This document shows positions 35,572 through 45,449 of a DNA stretch of 64,000 nucleotides, piece by piece; the stretch's first letter is position 1, and every line of letters starts with the position of its first letter. The stretch comes from Candidatus Bathyarchaeota archaeon (GTDB lineage: Archaea > Thermoproteota > Bathyarchaeia > Bathyarchaeales > Bathycorpusculaceae). The notes under the pieces were generated by a model that had not been told where the DNA came from, made no database searches, and was given only the letters and a program-made list of their open reading frames with translations. Location: NCBI GenBank assembly GCA_026014745.1, contig JAOZHS010000001.1, positions 496,001 to 560,000 on the forward strand, in the 5' to 3' direction. The position numbers were made by a program, and so were the translations under genes.

Positions 35572-35713
35572 GTTTGATTAGGTCTCCGCGGCGGGTATAT
35601 ACTTTGATTCTGTAATAGATAGAGGCGGCTATAAACAATATATTTCTCTGTTGTCACACCTCGAAATAGCTACTGGAGCAGGGCGTGATATTAGAAAAAC
35701 TTAGATGTAATCA

Positions 35714-36418
35714 ATGCATAACATGCTTACAGGTGTGATAGAAATAGACGATTTTCCGCCTGTTACCTTCAAGATAGGAAGCGGTGAAACAAAAAGCGAC
35801 CGCGAGTGGCTGAAAAAGAAAAAAGAGTATTATGACAAAGTCTGGAACAAAAACGGACCAAAAATCCTGACGAAAATTGAGGATTTATGCGGCGACTCTT
35901 TCCCCAAGACAGCTAAACAGACTGGCATAACGGTTCTTCTGCATAAGAAGACCCCTAAAAACCCCGTCAGCAGTTTCCTAAGTGAGCAGTCCCCTCTTGA
36001 AGTCAACCTGTTTTTGAATAGAAATGACACAACCGCCTCTCTAAAGGACCTGTTAGTTCGCATGCTTGTACATTCGTTTATTCATCAACAATACGAGTAC
36101 CGTTTTCGAATACGGGAACTAACGCTTTTCGAGGACATTTTAGCCGACGAATTAGTAACCTCAAAAATCAGTTTTATGGTCATGGGCAGAAAGCTTGGAC
36201 GAGCAAACTGTGCCAAAGCACTCAGCGAAGCCGTTGAACAGACAGTTTACCGCATATCAGAAAAGCAAGCTCGAGACAAACTGGTTGATCTAGCTTACAA
36301 GTTCTTCCAAGAAAGCACAGCCAAAAACAAGCAGCCGAAAACAGATATTTTAACGAGCCGAGAAGAACTGATACTTTTGCTACTAGAGCTTCTGCCAAAA
36401 ACAGTTATCAACGAATAA
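35714..36418 (+). CDS. Hypothetical protein with possible HxxxH...E metal site
   Basis: A 234 aa soluble protein of unknown family. The central helix LLVRMLVHSFIHQQYEYRF followed by FEDILADELVTSKI places two His (HSFIH) and downstream acidic residues as in gluzincin-like folds. The spacing HxxxH and the lack of Glu after the first His differ from HExxH, so protease activity is doubtful. No signal peptide. Flanked by unrelated genes. Confidence 0.6.
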   Translation: MHNMLTGVIEIDDFPPVTFKIGSGETKSDREWLKKKKEYYDKVWNKNGPKILTKIEDLCGDSFPKTAKQTGITVLLHKKTPKNPVSSFLSEQSPLEVNLFLNRNDTTASLKDLLVRMLVHSFIHQQYEYRFRIRELTLFEDILADELVTSKISFMVMGRKLGRANCAKALSEAVEQTVYRISEKQARDKLVDLAYKFFQESTAKNKQPKTDILTSREELILLLLELLPKTVINE

Positions 36419-36479
36419 ACAGAACAGGTGAAAAAAACTGGCGTCAGGAGCTTTTAATCTTCGCGGCACTGCGAAACCT

Positions 36480-38486
36480 TCAGCGCGCCCTGTGGGAGTT
36501 CTGTTTCTGGTGTATTACAAAAGCTCCAAAGCATATCGCGAGTGCCATGAGTGCACCAAAAGCGTATTCGGGGACTACGAACGTTCCGGAAACGACTTCA
36601 ACCATGGTATCTAACGCGTCTATGCCTGCGTCATATTTGCCGTTGTCGTTTACATCTATGAGTATGTCAAACTGTCCCGTCCTATCAGGGAACCATAGCC
36701 ACCAAGCGTCCGCGTCGAAATAGCCTTCGTCATTTGTTGCCACATATTCAGTAGAGTATTCAAGCCTCGGCGGAATGTCCACCCCGTCCGTCCAAATAAA
36801 ATCATTGACTATGAAACTTGGATATTCTGTGTTAGCCGCAAACCCTGAGCCAACTACATAAATCGATTCTTGATCTTCTCCGCTGCTGCTCTCTCTTAGA
36901 ATAAAGGTGTTCTTAGGTGCACCTGTGTCGTCGCAACTCTCAACAACGGGCGAAGCAACGAAAAACCCTGCTGTGGTCTGCACGTCATTATCATCCAGAA
37001 CATCAACTCCAGCGTCGTACTTACTATTGCCGTTAACATCAATGATAATGTCAAACTTTCCCGGCAATGTTGGGTCCCAAACAACAGTTGGTGTTATTTC
37101 TCCGTTTGTGTTTGTGCCGATATTCTCCAATGAGTTTTCAAGCCTTTTAGGAATATCCATGCCATTCAACCAAGTTTGGACATCCACAACTACATGGAGG
37201 GGATATGTTGTTGAGTTTGCAAAGCCTGTTCCTTTAATGTTAACCCCTGTATCGGTTAAGCTAAAGGCATCCTGCTGGTTTCCTGATATGTTGCAGCTTT
37301 CAATCTCGGGGTCAGATTCCATTTGGTAAGCATATTTTACATCTCCGTTGGCAAAGTCATAGTAAGCAATGCAAGCCCTGTCATCATATAGAGCAAGAGA
37401 CGTGCCGTAACCGACAGTATCCACATGTTCATCTGTCCATGAAGTGCCGTCGTAGCTAGCGTAATGCAAGCCGTCGTCCGCGCAGTAAGCGATATGGGGA
37501 TAGTTGTGGGAATCAATCGCAATGGATGTCCATTCTCCTACGTGAAGGAATCCAGATGCAGCATTAACTGTCTCAACGCTAAAGCCGCCGATGGTCCCAT
37601 ATGCATGCTTCAAGCACTGGTGGTCAGCGTCATAATAACTCATGTGAACCATACCTACAGAGTCAACGGCGATTGAGCAGAATTTGCCGACGTCTCCTTC
37701 TGAGTCAACTGTCTCGCTTAGCCAGTCAAACCCTTGTTCTTTCGCGGCGTACTTTAGGTCTTTGTTCACCCAGTCATAATAGCAAACGTGGAGGTTTCCA
37801 TCTTCATCAACTGCTAGAGAGGTATAGTCAGAGCCAACTTGACCGATTTCATCTACCACAGAAAATTCCCAGTCAGTGAATCCAGTTTGAACCGTAGATT
37901 TTAGGTCTCCTCGGCTGTAGTCATAGTAAATCATGTTTGGATTGTCAGAATCTAACACCAAAGAGGTGTACGTGCCGACAAAATTCGGGCCAACGGGGAA
38001 TTTATCTGGGTCATCTTTGTTTCCGTTGTCTATGGCCCTAAGAGTCCATGAGTCGTCAATCATGGTGGCGTACTTTAGCTCATGATTTGTTGAGTCTGCA
38101 TAACTGATGCACGGGGAATATTCCGAATCTAAGGCAAGTGAACAGAAAGCCCCCACATCGACATCATCATTATCCCAAACATATCCATCAACAATTTCGC
38201 AATCCCACTCAAGACCATTCTTGGAAGCATACCATAAGCAACCTCGATCCGATTCGTAGAAGCAAATACGTGGCCAGCCCCATGTGCTTAGTGCCAAATC
38301 AAGATATTGTCCAACGTTTCCCTGAGAATACACTGTCTCCGTATGCCAAACCCTAACACTTGCCTGCGCTTTCATGGATAGGCAAGGGATTAAAATTAGA
38401 AAAGCCAAAAACAATGCAACGGCGCCCAAACGTAGACCCGCCTTCACCTTCCCCTTTCCTCCTTTCGTTTTACTTTTTCGCTGCAA
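36480..38486 (-). CDS. Large secreted repeat protein with PEF-like C-terminus
   Basis: A 668 aa extracellular protein. A signal peptide (about residues 15-42) is followed by roughly eight repeats of about 50 residues with the core SLALDSEYSPCISYAD...LKYA, probably a beta propeller. Two repeated Ig-like modules each contain NGKYDAGID or NSKYDAGVD loops, which look calcium-binding (DVNDNGKYDAG, dockerin or EF-like). The end, VVPEYAFGALMAL then a hydrophobic helix and HRAR, resembles PEF-CTERM sorting signals. The start is TTG 38486 or uncertain. TATA element TTTATATAAA lies about 45 bp upstream. Confidence 0.75.
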   Translation of the reverse strand: MQRKSKTKGGKGKVKAGLRLGAVALFLAFLILIPCLSMKAQASVRVWHTETVYSQGNVGQYLDLALSTWGWPRICFYESDRGCLWYASKNGLEWDCEIVDGYVWDNDDVDVGAFCSLALDSEYSPCISYADSTNHELKYATMIDDSWTLRAIDNGNKDDPDKFPVGPNFVGTYTSLVLDSDNPNMIYYDYSRGDLKSTVQTGFTDWEFSVVDEIGQVGSDYTSLAVDEDGNLHVCYYDWVNKDLKYAAKEQGFDWLSETVDSEGDVGKFCSIAVDSVGMVHMSYYDADHQCLKHAYGTIGGFSVETVNAASGFLHVGEWTSIAIDSHNYPHIAYCADDGLHYASYDGTSWTDEHVDTVGYGTSLALYDDRACIAYYDFANGDVKYAYQMESDPEIESCNISGNQQDAFSLTDTGVNIKGTGFANSTTYPLHVVVDVQTWLNGMDIPKRLENSLENIGTNTNGEITPTVVWDPTLPGKFDIIIDVNGNSKYDAGVDVLDDNDVQTTAGFFVASPVVESCDDTGAPKNTFILRESSSGEDQESIYVVGSGFAANTEYPSFIVNDFIWTDGVDIPPRLEYSTEYVATNDEGYFDADAWWLWFPDRTGQFDILIDVNDNGKYDAGIDALDTMVEVVSGTFVVPEYAFGALMALAICFGAFVIHQKQNSHRAR

Positions 38487-38749
38487 ATAGTTAATAAAAC
38501 TTATGCAAATATGGCGTTATGATGCCAATTTATATAAAAAATAAGGAGTTTTATGAGTTATATCATAAGAAAAATCTCTTCAAGTGCATTAATATAATTA
38601 GATGTCGTGTTGCCTCGCTGTAACGCACCTACGTTCAATTACGAGCGCAAACCTTCGGTTAATAATCGTACTGAAAACTGCAAAAATTTACCCCTTGAAT
38701 GGTCTAAGAAACCCGTCGAGTTGCTGATAAATTTAGAAATTAGGATAAT

Positions 38750-38865
38750 TGGCGCCGGGAGGGGGATTTGAACCCCCGCGGCCCCGAAAGGCCACAAGCT
38801 AACAGGTACCTTCCTGAAGATTGGTATCTCCAGGCTTGCTCCCTGCCTGGCTAGGAGACCCCGGC
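38750..38865 (-). tRNA. tRNA-Ser(GGA) with intron, CCA encoded
   Basis: Read on the minus strand, the acceptor GCCGGGG pairs with TCCCGGC, the discriminator is G73 and CCA is encoded. The anticodon stem is CAAGC/GCTTG and the loop begins CTGGAG, giving anticodon GGA. A 27-nt intron follows position 37 (atacc...ctgtt), the usual archaeal site, with TACC/GGTA able to form the splicing helix. The long variable arm GGCC-TTTCGG-GGCC and the T-arm GGGGG-TTCAAAT-CCCCC fit a class II serine tRNA. The rest of the 519-bp gap around it (38487-39005) shows only the TATA box of the upstream minus-strand gene. Confidence 0.9.
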
Positions 38866-39005
38866 AACAAGCTATGAAACCATTGGTTTCACCTTTTCTT
38901 AACCTACGCGGAATTTAAAGCTTTATCGACCTCTCTAATAGAAAAAGGGGGCTCGCCATTATTGCGACTGTGGCTTTGGTGGTGCAGAAAAGAAAGGGTC
39001 CTGTT

Positions 39006-39902
39006 TTATGTTTTGTTGGGTCTGGCGGGTGTACATTTTCTTTTTTTCCACCCTGTTTTCCGATCATAAAACAATACAGTCAAACAAGAAACGACTGCAA
39101 CAACAATTATGCCTACCGCAGCAACTAAAGGTGCCGCGGACTCTGAAGCAATAACAAAAAAGACAAGACTATCGGATGCCACCCAATTATCATATTCGTC
39201 AATCGCATAAACGGTAACGTTGTGTTTACCCGCAGATAGCCCATTTAAGGTTAGGTTTCCAGTGACAGAAGCATTTCCTTGATTATCTAAACTGTACGTC
39301 ATTTCAGATGTTGGATAGTTAACCGTGAAATTAATGTCAAAAGAGTTGTTTTCATAGATGCTATATTGTGGTGCATTAAAATTTATTGCACGCTTTATTT
39401 CCACTGGCGAAGCGGTCATTGTAAAGTTCAAAGAGATTGTTTTCTCTAAACCAAAAACATACCGGGTACCGTTTTGACTATACTGTCCACTTCCGCTCGC
39501 TTTGATATTTAACGTATGTTCACCAACAGGCACATCTTTGACGTAAAAATCATATTCTAAGTATCTGTGATTATCCTGTGGGTCTACACCCGAGGGAAAA
39601 GGGCACCACCTGCTACTTTGCATCCAATCACCCTGATAATAAGTGATGATGTTGAGGGTTGTAGTGATACCGGATAAACTCTTAATTGATTCATTAAAAT
39701 GTACATGTATCGTGCCATTCGAATATTCGCCGTTTTCGTTTGGACTTGAGATTCCCAAGGAAATTAGGGCGTCGGCGTTTGCTGGCGCGGGAACTATTGT
39801 ATAAGGATCGATGGCTCCCATTGGATTAGCGCTAACTTCCAAGAGGGGTAGGTAAAGGAAAATCAAAACGCTAACTAAAAAAACCGCTAACTTCTTTCTC
39901 AA
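39006..39902 (-). CDS. Secreted TM-anchored protein, GDWM-domain family
   Basis: A 298 aa surface protein with signal peptide (1-25). A domain of about 130 residues carries NGTIHVHF, ITYYQGDWMQSSRWCPFPSG and NGTRYVFGLEK. An Ig-like module follows (MTYSLDNQ...YAIDEYDNW), then a transmembrane helix and a Lys/Arg-rich tail. The first domain recurs in the protein at 58478-59116, and the Ig-like module in the beta-helix protein at 4914-6206. Many NxS/T sites suggest N-glycosylation. Function unknown. Confidence 0.72.
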   Translation of the reverse strand: MRKKLAVFLVSVLIFLYLPLLEVSANPMGAIDPYTIVPAPANADALISLGISSPNENGEYSNGTIHVHFNESIKSLSGITTTLNIITYYQGDWMQSSRWCPFPSGVDPQDNHRYLEYDFYVKDVPVGEHTLNIKASGSGQYSQNGTRYVFGLEKTISLNFTMTASPVEIKRAINFNAPQYSIYENNSFDINFTVNYPTSEMTYSLDNQGNASVTGNLTLNGLSAGKHNVTVYAIDEYDNWVASDSLVFFVIASESAAPLVAAVGIIVVAVVSCLTVLFYDRKTGWKKRKCTPARPNKT

Positions 39903-40081
39903 CCTTTAACCCAACTGTCATATGGTTCATTTGTACATTTAAATTTTAAAATGTAGACTTCAAAACAGGAATTAAAGAAAACAAAAAAGCCTACATATCG
40001 CTAACTTGTCAGTAACTTTATAGAGCTGAAGAATCTAACTAGATAGCGCTTCTATGAAGCACTCTTTTTAGGCGAATAAAA

Positions 40082-41440
40082 ATGGTAAAACGGACTTTTA
40101 TTTCAAAAATCATCGTAGTAACTGCCCTCATTTTAACCCTGTCTCTTCCAACCTTAAACGTGTCAGCCGCCACCCTATTTTTTGATGGCTTTGAAAACGG
40201 CCTCGCCACCAACTGGACAACCCAAGTCGGCGCCTCTACCCTCACAACTGCCCCAGTGCATAGCGGAAACTACGCCGCCAACTTCACCTACTCAACTGCG
40301 GCATGTTACCAAACCAGATCCATAACCCCCACAAACACCCTTAACTACACTTACTACGTTAACTTCAAAACTCTGCCCACGAACTACGTCTGTGTAGTTT
40401 TAGCGCGAGATGCAGGTGGAACGCCCATATTTTATCGGGTACAGGCTTCCGAGGGGGTTTATCAGTGGAGATTTGCCTCCGCTAACACCGTAGTAATCAA
40501 CTCTTCAAACCCTACCGTGACAACTGGGCAATGGTACAAAATCCAGCTCTTAGCCAACACAGGCGAAAACAGCACCCTCTACTTCTTAGTTAACGACCAA
40601 CTACGCGCAACCATAACAAACCTCGAATTGGGACCAATTACCCAGCTGCAGATAGGCAACGACTGGACAGATTTTGGCGATTACATTCCGCAAGGCGAAT
40701 CCATCTTTGACGACGTCTCAGCCACGGATGCAATAACAACCTTTGTCAGTGCTTTTGCTGATGCAGGCGGCTCCATAACACCCAGCGGCGTAATCTCTGT
40801 CCCCCTCGACGGCACCCAAACCTTTACCATCACAGCTGACCCTCACTATCACATCAAAGACGTTTTAGTCGACGACCACTCTGTAGGCGCAGTAGCGACA
40901 TACACCTTTACCAATGTGGAGACCATCCACAGCATACATGCCACCTTTGAACTTGATACCTGCACAATTTCTGCTCAAGCAGGTTCAAACGGCAGAATTT
41001 CTCCCAGCGGCAACGTAGCCGTCCCCTACGGTACAGACCAAACCTTCACCATAACGGCAAACAGTGGATACCGCATAGCTAACGTGGTTGTCAATGGCGT
41101 CTCTGTAGGCTCGGTTTCATCCTACACATTTAGCAACGTCCAAGCAACTGGCAGCATCTCAGCTTCCTTTGAAGCTAACCCTTCGTCAGGCTCCTCAAAC
41201 ACCCAAGCTTCCCCAACACCTTCCCCCAGCCCCACACCTACCCCCACTCCAGCACCGACTGATTCTGCGCTACCAACAGCCACAGCGACTCCGCCGATAA
41301 AACAATTAGAAAACGCCACCAACGATTACACGTCATACATAATAATTGTCGTTGTTGTTGCAGTGCTGACGGTGTTTATTCTGCTGGTGCTCCGAAGGAA
41401 CCGAAATGGTCACAGTGAAGAACACGATACAGTTGCGTAG
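40082..41440 (+). CDS. Secreted protein with LamG-like and InlB-type repeat domains
   Basis: A 452 aa surface protein. Signal peptide (1-29), then a concanavalin/LamG-like jelly-roll domain of about 185 residues (FFDGFENGLATNWT...). Two divergent InlB-type beta repeats of about 70 residues follow (ITPSGVISVPLDGTQTFTITAD and ISPSGNVAVPYGTDQTFTITAN, each with YTFxNV). Then come a Ser/Thr/Pro linker (TPSPSPTPTPTP), a transmembrane helix and a short cytosolic tail. Likely carbohydrate-binding or adhesive; no catalytic motif. Confidence 0.8.
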   Translation: MVKRTFISKIIVVTALILTLSLPTLNVSAATLFFDGFENGLATNWTTQVGASTLTTAPVHSGNYAANFTYSTAACYQTRSITPTNTLNYTYYVNFKTLPTNYVCVVLARDAGGTPIFYRVQASEGVYQWRFASANTVVINSSNPTVTTGQWYKIQLLANTGENSTLYFLVNDQLRATITNLELGPITQLQIGNDWTDFGDYIPQGESIFDDVSATDAITTFVSAFADAGGSITPSGVISVPLDGTQTFTITADPHYHIKDVLVDDHSVGAVATYTFTNVETIHSIHATFELDTCTISAQAGSNGRISPSGNVAVPYGTDQTFTITANSGYRIANVVVNGVSVGSVSSYTFSNVQATGSISASFEANPSSGSSNTQASPTPSPSPTPTPTPAPTDSALPTATATPPIKQLENATNDYTSYIIIVVVVAVLTVFILLVLRRNRNGHSEEHDTVA

Positions 41441-41630
41441 CAGTCAAAAATCCTTTTTTTCTCTATGGTTATTTGTACTATTGGTTTTTCCTGAATCTGA
41501 AAACATGTTGCTTTATGGGCTTTTTAGCTGCGAAGCGTTGGTCAGGCATCAGGAAATCTCTTTTTCTTTCTGGGGTGACTAGAGGCAAAATGCAAGAAAC
41601 TAAACCAGACAATCGCGTAGGAAGCCTTAA

Positions 41631-41640
41631 AGTTTATATT
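41631..41640 (+). promoter_or_regulatory. TATA box of the thermosome gene
   Basis: The sequence agtttatatt preceded by a purine-rich BRE-like stretch (ccttaa), 64 bp before the thermosome ATG. It is the best TATA match in the 263-bp gap; no other feature is seen there. Confidence 0.55.
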
Positions 41641-41703
41641 TCTGATTTGATTTTTGCATATTTCCGAATTAAAGAAAGTGTTCTATTAAAGTAGGGATAA
41701 TAC

Positions 41704-43347
41704 ATGGCGTATTTAACAACAACAGGTTCAGGACAACCCGTTCTTATCCTCAAAGAAGGAACTACACGAAGCAGAGGCAAAGAAGCCCAACGAAACAACA
41801 TCATGGCAGCCCGAGTTATCGGTGAAGTCCTAAAAACCACATTAGGACCCCGCGGCATGGATAAAATGCTTATCGATAGCCTAGGCGACATCACCATAAC
41901 TAACGATGGCGCAGCCATCCTCAAAGAAATCGATGTTGAACATCCCGCAGCAAAGATGATGGTCGAAATAGCTAAAACTCAAGACGATATGGTCGGCGAT
42001 GGAACAACCAGCGCAGTAGTTTTGGCCAGCGAATTGCTCCGAAAAGCCGAAGAACTTCTCGACCAAAACATTCACCCAACCATTCTTGTAAGTGGCTTCC
42101 GAAAAGCCTCCGTTAAAGCTATCGAAGTTATCAGCAAAACCGCGGTTCCCCTCGACATTAATGACCGCAAAACACTGCTTAAAGTTGCTTTAACCAGCAT
42201 GAGCAGCAAAGCAGTCGGCAGCGCAAAAGATCACCTTGCAGAAATCAGCATAGACGCAGTTAAACAAATCAGTGAAGTCCGCGGAGACAAAACCATCGCA
42301 GACATCGACAATATCCAAATGATTAAGAAAACGGGTAAAAGCCTCCTTGAAACCCAACTAATCCAAGGCATAATCGTTGACAAAGAAGTCGTCAACCCCG
42401 GCATGCCTAAAATTAAAGAAAACGCAAAAATCGCGCTTCTTGATTCAGCTCTTGAAATCGAAAAAACTGAGATTACAGCTGAAATCCGCATCAAAGACCC
42501 CTCACAGATGAAAGCGTTCCTTGACCAAGAAACCGACATCATGCAAGAAATGGTTACAAAAGTCAAGGCTTCCGGCGCAGACGTCATATTCTGCCAAAAA
42601 GGCATCGACGACATGGTACAACACTTCTTAGCTAAAGAAGGAATCATTGCAGCACGCCGCGTCAAAGAATCCGACATGGAAAAACTCGCACGTGCAACCG
42701 GCGCCCGCATCATCAGCGACCTCGATGACCTCAAAAAAGAAGACCTTGGCAGCGCAGGCTTAGTGGACGAACGCAAAATCGGCGACGACAAAATGATCTT
42801 CGTCGAAAAATGCAAAAACCCCCACAGCGTAGCCATACTCATCCGTGCAGGTCTCGAACGCCTCGTTGACGAAGCCGAACGAGCCATGACTGACTCACTC
42901 TCCGTAGTCTCCGATGTACTCGAAAACAACAAAATTGTACCAGGCGGCGGCGCCATAGAAATCGAAATGGCTAAAGAACTCCGCAAGTACGCAACCAAAG
43001 TCGGCGGACGCGAACAGTTAGCAGTTGAAGCCTTTGCAGACGCAGTTGAAGTTATTCCCCGAACCCTAGCCGAAAACGCAGGCCTCGAACCAATCGACAT
43101 CCTCGTTGAGTTACGCAGCAAACACGACACCGCAGAAGGCAAAAACTTAGGCGTTAACGTTTTCACCGGCAAACTTCAAGACAGCATCGCCAACGGAGTC
43201 ATCGAACCCATAGTCGTCAAAGAACAAGCCATTAAATCCGCAGCAGAATCAGCAGCTATGATCCTTCGCATTGATGACGTTATCACATCTAAAGCACCCA
43301 AAGGCGGTCCAGGTGGCCCAGGCGGAATGCCGGGCGGCATGGAATAA
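41704..43347 (+). CDS. ths: Thermosome (group II chaperonin) subunit
   Basis: A 547 aa ATP-driven protein-folding chaperonin forming double rings in the cytosol. ATP-site and family motifs: TLGPRGMDKML, NDGAAILKEID, GDGTTSAVVLA and GGGAIEIEMAK. The flexible C-terminus GGPGGPGGMPGGME projects into the cavity. The length is standard. Only one subunit gene is visible in this window. A T-rich tract follows the stop (43361-43390). Confidence 0.97.
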   Translation: MAYLTTTGSGQPVLILKEGTTRSRGKEAQRNNIMAARVIGEVLKTTLGPRGMDKMLIDSLGDITITNDGAAILKEIDVEHPAAKMMVEIAKTQDDMVGDGTTSAVVLASELLRKAEELLDQNIHPTILVSGFRKASVKAIEVISKTAVPLDINDRKTLLKVALTSMSSKAVGSAKDHLAEISIDAVKQISEVRGDKTIADIDNIQMIKKTGKSLLETQLIQGIIVDKEVVNPGMPKIKENAKIALLDSALEIEKTEITAEIRIKDPSQMKAFLDQETDIMQEMVTKVKASGADVIFCQKGIDDMVQHFLAKEGIIAARRVKESDMEKLARATGARIISDLDDLKKEDLGSAGLVDERKIGDDKMIFVEKCKNPHSVAILIRAGLERLVDEAERAMTDSLSVVSDVLENNKIVPGGGAIEIEMAKELRKYATKVGGREQLAVEAFADAVEVIPRTLAENAGLEPIDILVELRSKHDTAEGKNLGVNVFTGKLQDSIANGVIEPIVVKEQAIKSAAESAAMILRIDDVITSKAPKGGPGGPGGMPGGME

Positions 43348-43414
43348 GCCTTCCCCCTTTAATTTTATTTTTTAATTTTAGTAATTTTACTGTTGCTAAC
43401 GGGACCGTTTGCCG

Positions 43415-43849
43415 TTAATGTTTGGTTTTTGCTCTAAATCGTAGGGCTTCCTCAAGAAAAATTGCTGCCGAAACTGCTGTGACCAAAATTAACAGCCACA
43501 GTGACTCTTGAATTGATGCTCCCACAATTACGTGTGGAATCACAATTGCGACTTCCCCGATTAAAATGCCGATAAAAACGAAACCGAAGATGGCGAAGCT
43601 GGGGATGAGAATTTTGCCGACCCAGACGTAGCCTTTCATGCCGACTTTTTCTTTAACGATATAGTTGCCATAGTTGTCTTTGACTACCAGACCCAATTCG
43701 ACGAGTTTTTGGAGGTTGCGGTAGGCGACGCTTGGACTGCTTAGGTTGGCGCCGCGCATTACGTCTCGGGGGCCCACGGCTCTGCCTGACTTGACGAGGT
43801 AAACGTAGGTTTGAAAGGTGGTTGCATTGAGTTCTTGGTCGTTTTCCAA
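43415..43849 (-). CDS. Winged-helix protein with two transmembrane helices
   Basis: A 144 aa protein. The N-terminal MarR/TrmB-like winged helix (residues about 1-65: TTFQTYVYLVKSGRAVGPRDVMRGANLSSPSVAYRNL in part) is followed by two hydrophobic helices (about 75-100 and 110-135). Membrane-tethered wHTH proteins of this layout are common in archaea and of unknown function. Convergent with the thermosome gene. Confidence 0.68.
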   Translation of the reverse strand: MENDQELNATTFQTYVYLVKSGRAVGPRDVMRGANLSSPSVAYRNLQKLVELGLVVKDNYGNYIVKEKVGMKGYVWVGKILIPSFAIFGFVFIGILIGEVAIVIPHVIVGASIQESLWLLILVTAVSAAIFLEEALRFRAKTKH

Positions 43850-43984
43850 GCTTTTGCACCTTCCCTTAAGTAGGTAGGGGTGCCTTAAAAATCAAGTCAT
43901 AGCAGCACTTGCCGCTGAAGCGGTGGGTTTTGGTTGGTTGTGTGCAAAACGTATTTATTTCCTTTAGAGAACCCTTTTGCGCAT

Positions 43985-44062
43985 GCTCCGGTAGTATAGT
44001 CCGGTCAAGTATAGCGGCCTCTCGAGTCGCGGACCCGGGTCCAAATCCCGGCCGGAGCACCA
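43985..44062 (+). tRNA. tRNA-Glu(CTC), CCA encoded
   Basis: Acceptor GCTCCGG/CCGGAGC, discriminator A, CCA encoded. D-stem GTAT/GTAT with wobble pairs. Anticodon arm GCGGC-CTCTCGA-GTCGC gives anticodon CTC. T-arm CCGGG-TCCAAAT-CCCGG, in which position 55 is C instead of the nearly universal U. Otherwise well folded. Nothing else is recognised in the surrounding gap 43850-44234. Confidence 0.92.
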
Positions 44063-44234
44063 GCCCCTGCCTTAATTTCACAAACGTGCCGTCTGTTCAT
44101 GAGGACTTGGCGGGTTTTCTTCGTTGCCGCTGAGGTTTGTTGTTTGGGTCCCTCTTCGCTGTTGGGTACTTACAGCCCCTACCAGAAAATCCCTTAAACC
44201 CAACTGTGAATATTATGGCTATTGAGGGATAAAA

Positions 44235-45449
44235 ATGGGCGGAAAACGTGTGCTTTTCATCGGCGGACCGCTTGGTTTAGGACATGTCGGACGTGACTTG
44301 GAAATAGTCCGAGCGCTAAGAAGAAAAATACCCGACGCAGAAATTGTTTGGTTGTGTGAGGAACCCGCCAGCATGGTTTTGGAAAAAGCAGGCGAACAAA
44401 TCCACCCTGACTCGAAACTTCTCGGCAAGGGCAACATAAAATTGGGCAATATGGCGGAAAACTACCGTGTCAACATGGTGAAGTGGACGATGAATATGAG
44501 GCGGGACTGGGCAGCCAACGCCAAAGTCGTCTCTGACTTAACTCAGCGGGAGTGCTTCGACCTTGTTGTCGGCGACGAAAGGTACGAGATTATAGTTGCA
44601 ATGTCGTCTGATTCTAATTTCAAAACGTTCCCATTTGTTATAATCTATGACTTTATCGGAATAGACAATGTCACGGGCAGTCCCATCGACGCCTTCTCTA
44701 CTTACATGGTTAACCGCATCTGGGCGAAGGGTATGCAAAGCAAAAAAACGCTCGCTGACCTCAGCCTCTTTGTCGGCGAACCAGAGGATGTCCCCGACCG
44801 TAAGTTTGGGTTCATGCTGCCAAACCGGCGGTTACTAGCGGAGAGAACACTCAAGTTTCTTGGTTACATTCTTCCGTTTAAGCCCGATCAATATCGTGAC
44901 AAATTCCATGTCCGAGAGCTTTTAGGTTATGGCATGGCGCCTTTAGTGGTCTGCTCTATAGGTGGAACCTCCGCTGGGAAGAAGCTTTTAGATTTATGCA
45001 CCGCAGCTTACCCAATTATAAAACGCAACATTCCAGACCTGCTAATGGTACTGGTCTGCGGTCCAATGGTGGATCCAAAAACAATCAAAGCCCCACAAGG
45101 CATAGACGTCAAAAGCTATGTACCAGACCTCTACAAGCATATGGCAGCCGCTGATCTCTGCATAGTTGCCGGCGGCGGCACCGCAACCTTAGAATTGACA
45201 GCTCTGCAAAAGCCGTTCCTGTATTTTCCGCTTGAAGGGCACTTCGAGCAAGAGGTTCCAGTTGCCAGCCGTTGCGCTAGGCATAGGGCTGGTATAAAAA
45301 TGGACTTCTCGAAGACTACACCAGAAATACTATCTGACGCAATTTTGGTGAATTTGAACTCGCACCCAGTTTACGCAACAATCCCACTTGGCGGCGAAGA
45401 GAAAGCCGCGGAATTGCTCAGCAAACTCCTTGTGGACGTTAATGCTTAG
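44235..45449 (+). CDS. MurG-like glycosyltransferase (GT28/GT-B fold)
   Basis: A 404 aa GT-B enzyme. The N-terminal glycine-rich loop GGPLGLGHVGRDLEIVRAL and the C-terminal UDP-sugar-binding region (ICSIGGT-like VVCSIGGTSAGKKLL, AAADLCIVAGGGTATLELTALQKPFLYFPLEGHFEQ) match MurG and related transferases. GAGGG precedes the ATG by 6 nt. Archaea lack murein, so the acceptor is probably a lipid or S-layer glycan. Its last 11 bp overlap the convergent regulator gene. Confidence 0.8.
   Translation: MGGKRVLFIGGPLGLGHVGRDLEIVRALRRKIPDAEIVWLCEEPASMVLEKAGEQIHPDSKLLGKGNIKLGNMAENYRVNMVKWTMNMRRDWAANAKVVSDLTQRECFDLVVGDERYEIIVAMSSDSNFKTFPFVIIYDFIGIDNVTGSPIDAFSTYMVNRIWAKGMQSKKTLADLSLFVGEPEDVPDRKFGFMLPNRRLLAERTLKFLGYILPFKPDQYRDKFHVRELLGYGMAPLVVCSIGGTSAGKKLLDLCTAAYPIIKRNIPDLLMVLVCGPMVDPKTIKAPQGIDVKSYVPDLYKHMAAADLCIVAGGGTATLELTALQKPFLYFPLEGHFEQEVPVASRCARHRAGIKMDFSKTTPEILSDAILVNLNSHPVYATIPLGGEEKAAELLSKLLVDVNA

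Noticed and set aside
41215-41260. Low-complexity C-rich tract as a regulatory element
   Set aside because: It encodes the Ser/Thr/Pro linker of the surface protein.
41473-41694. 73-codon open frame before the thermosome gene
   Set aside because: No ribosome binding site or family features, and it spans the thermosome TATA box.
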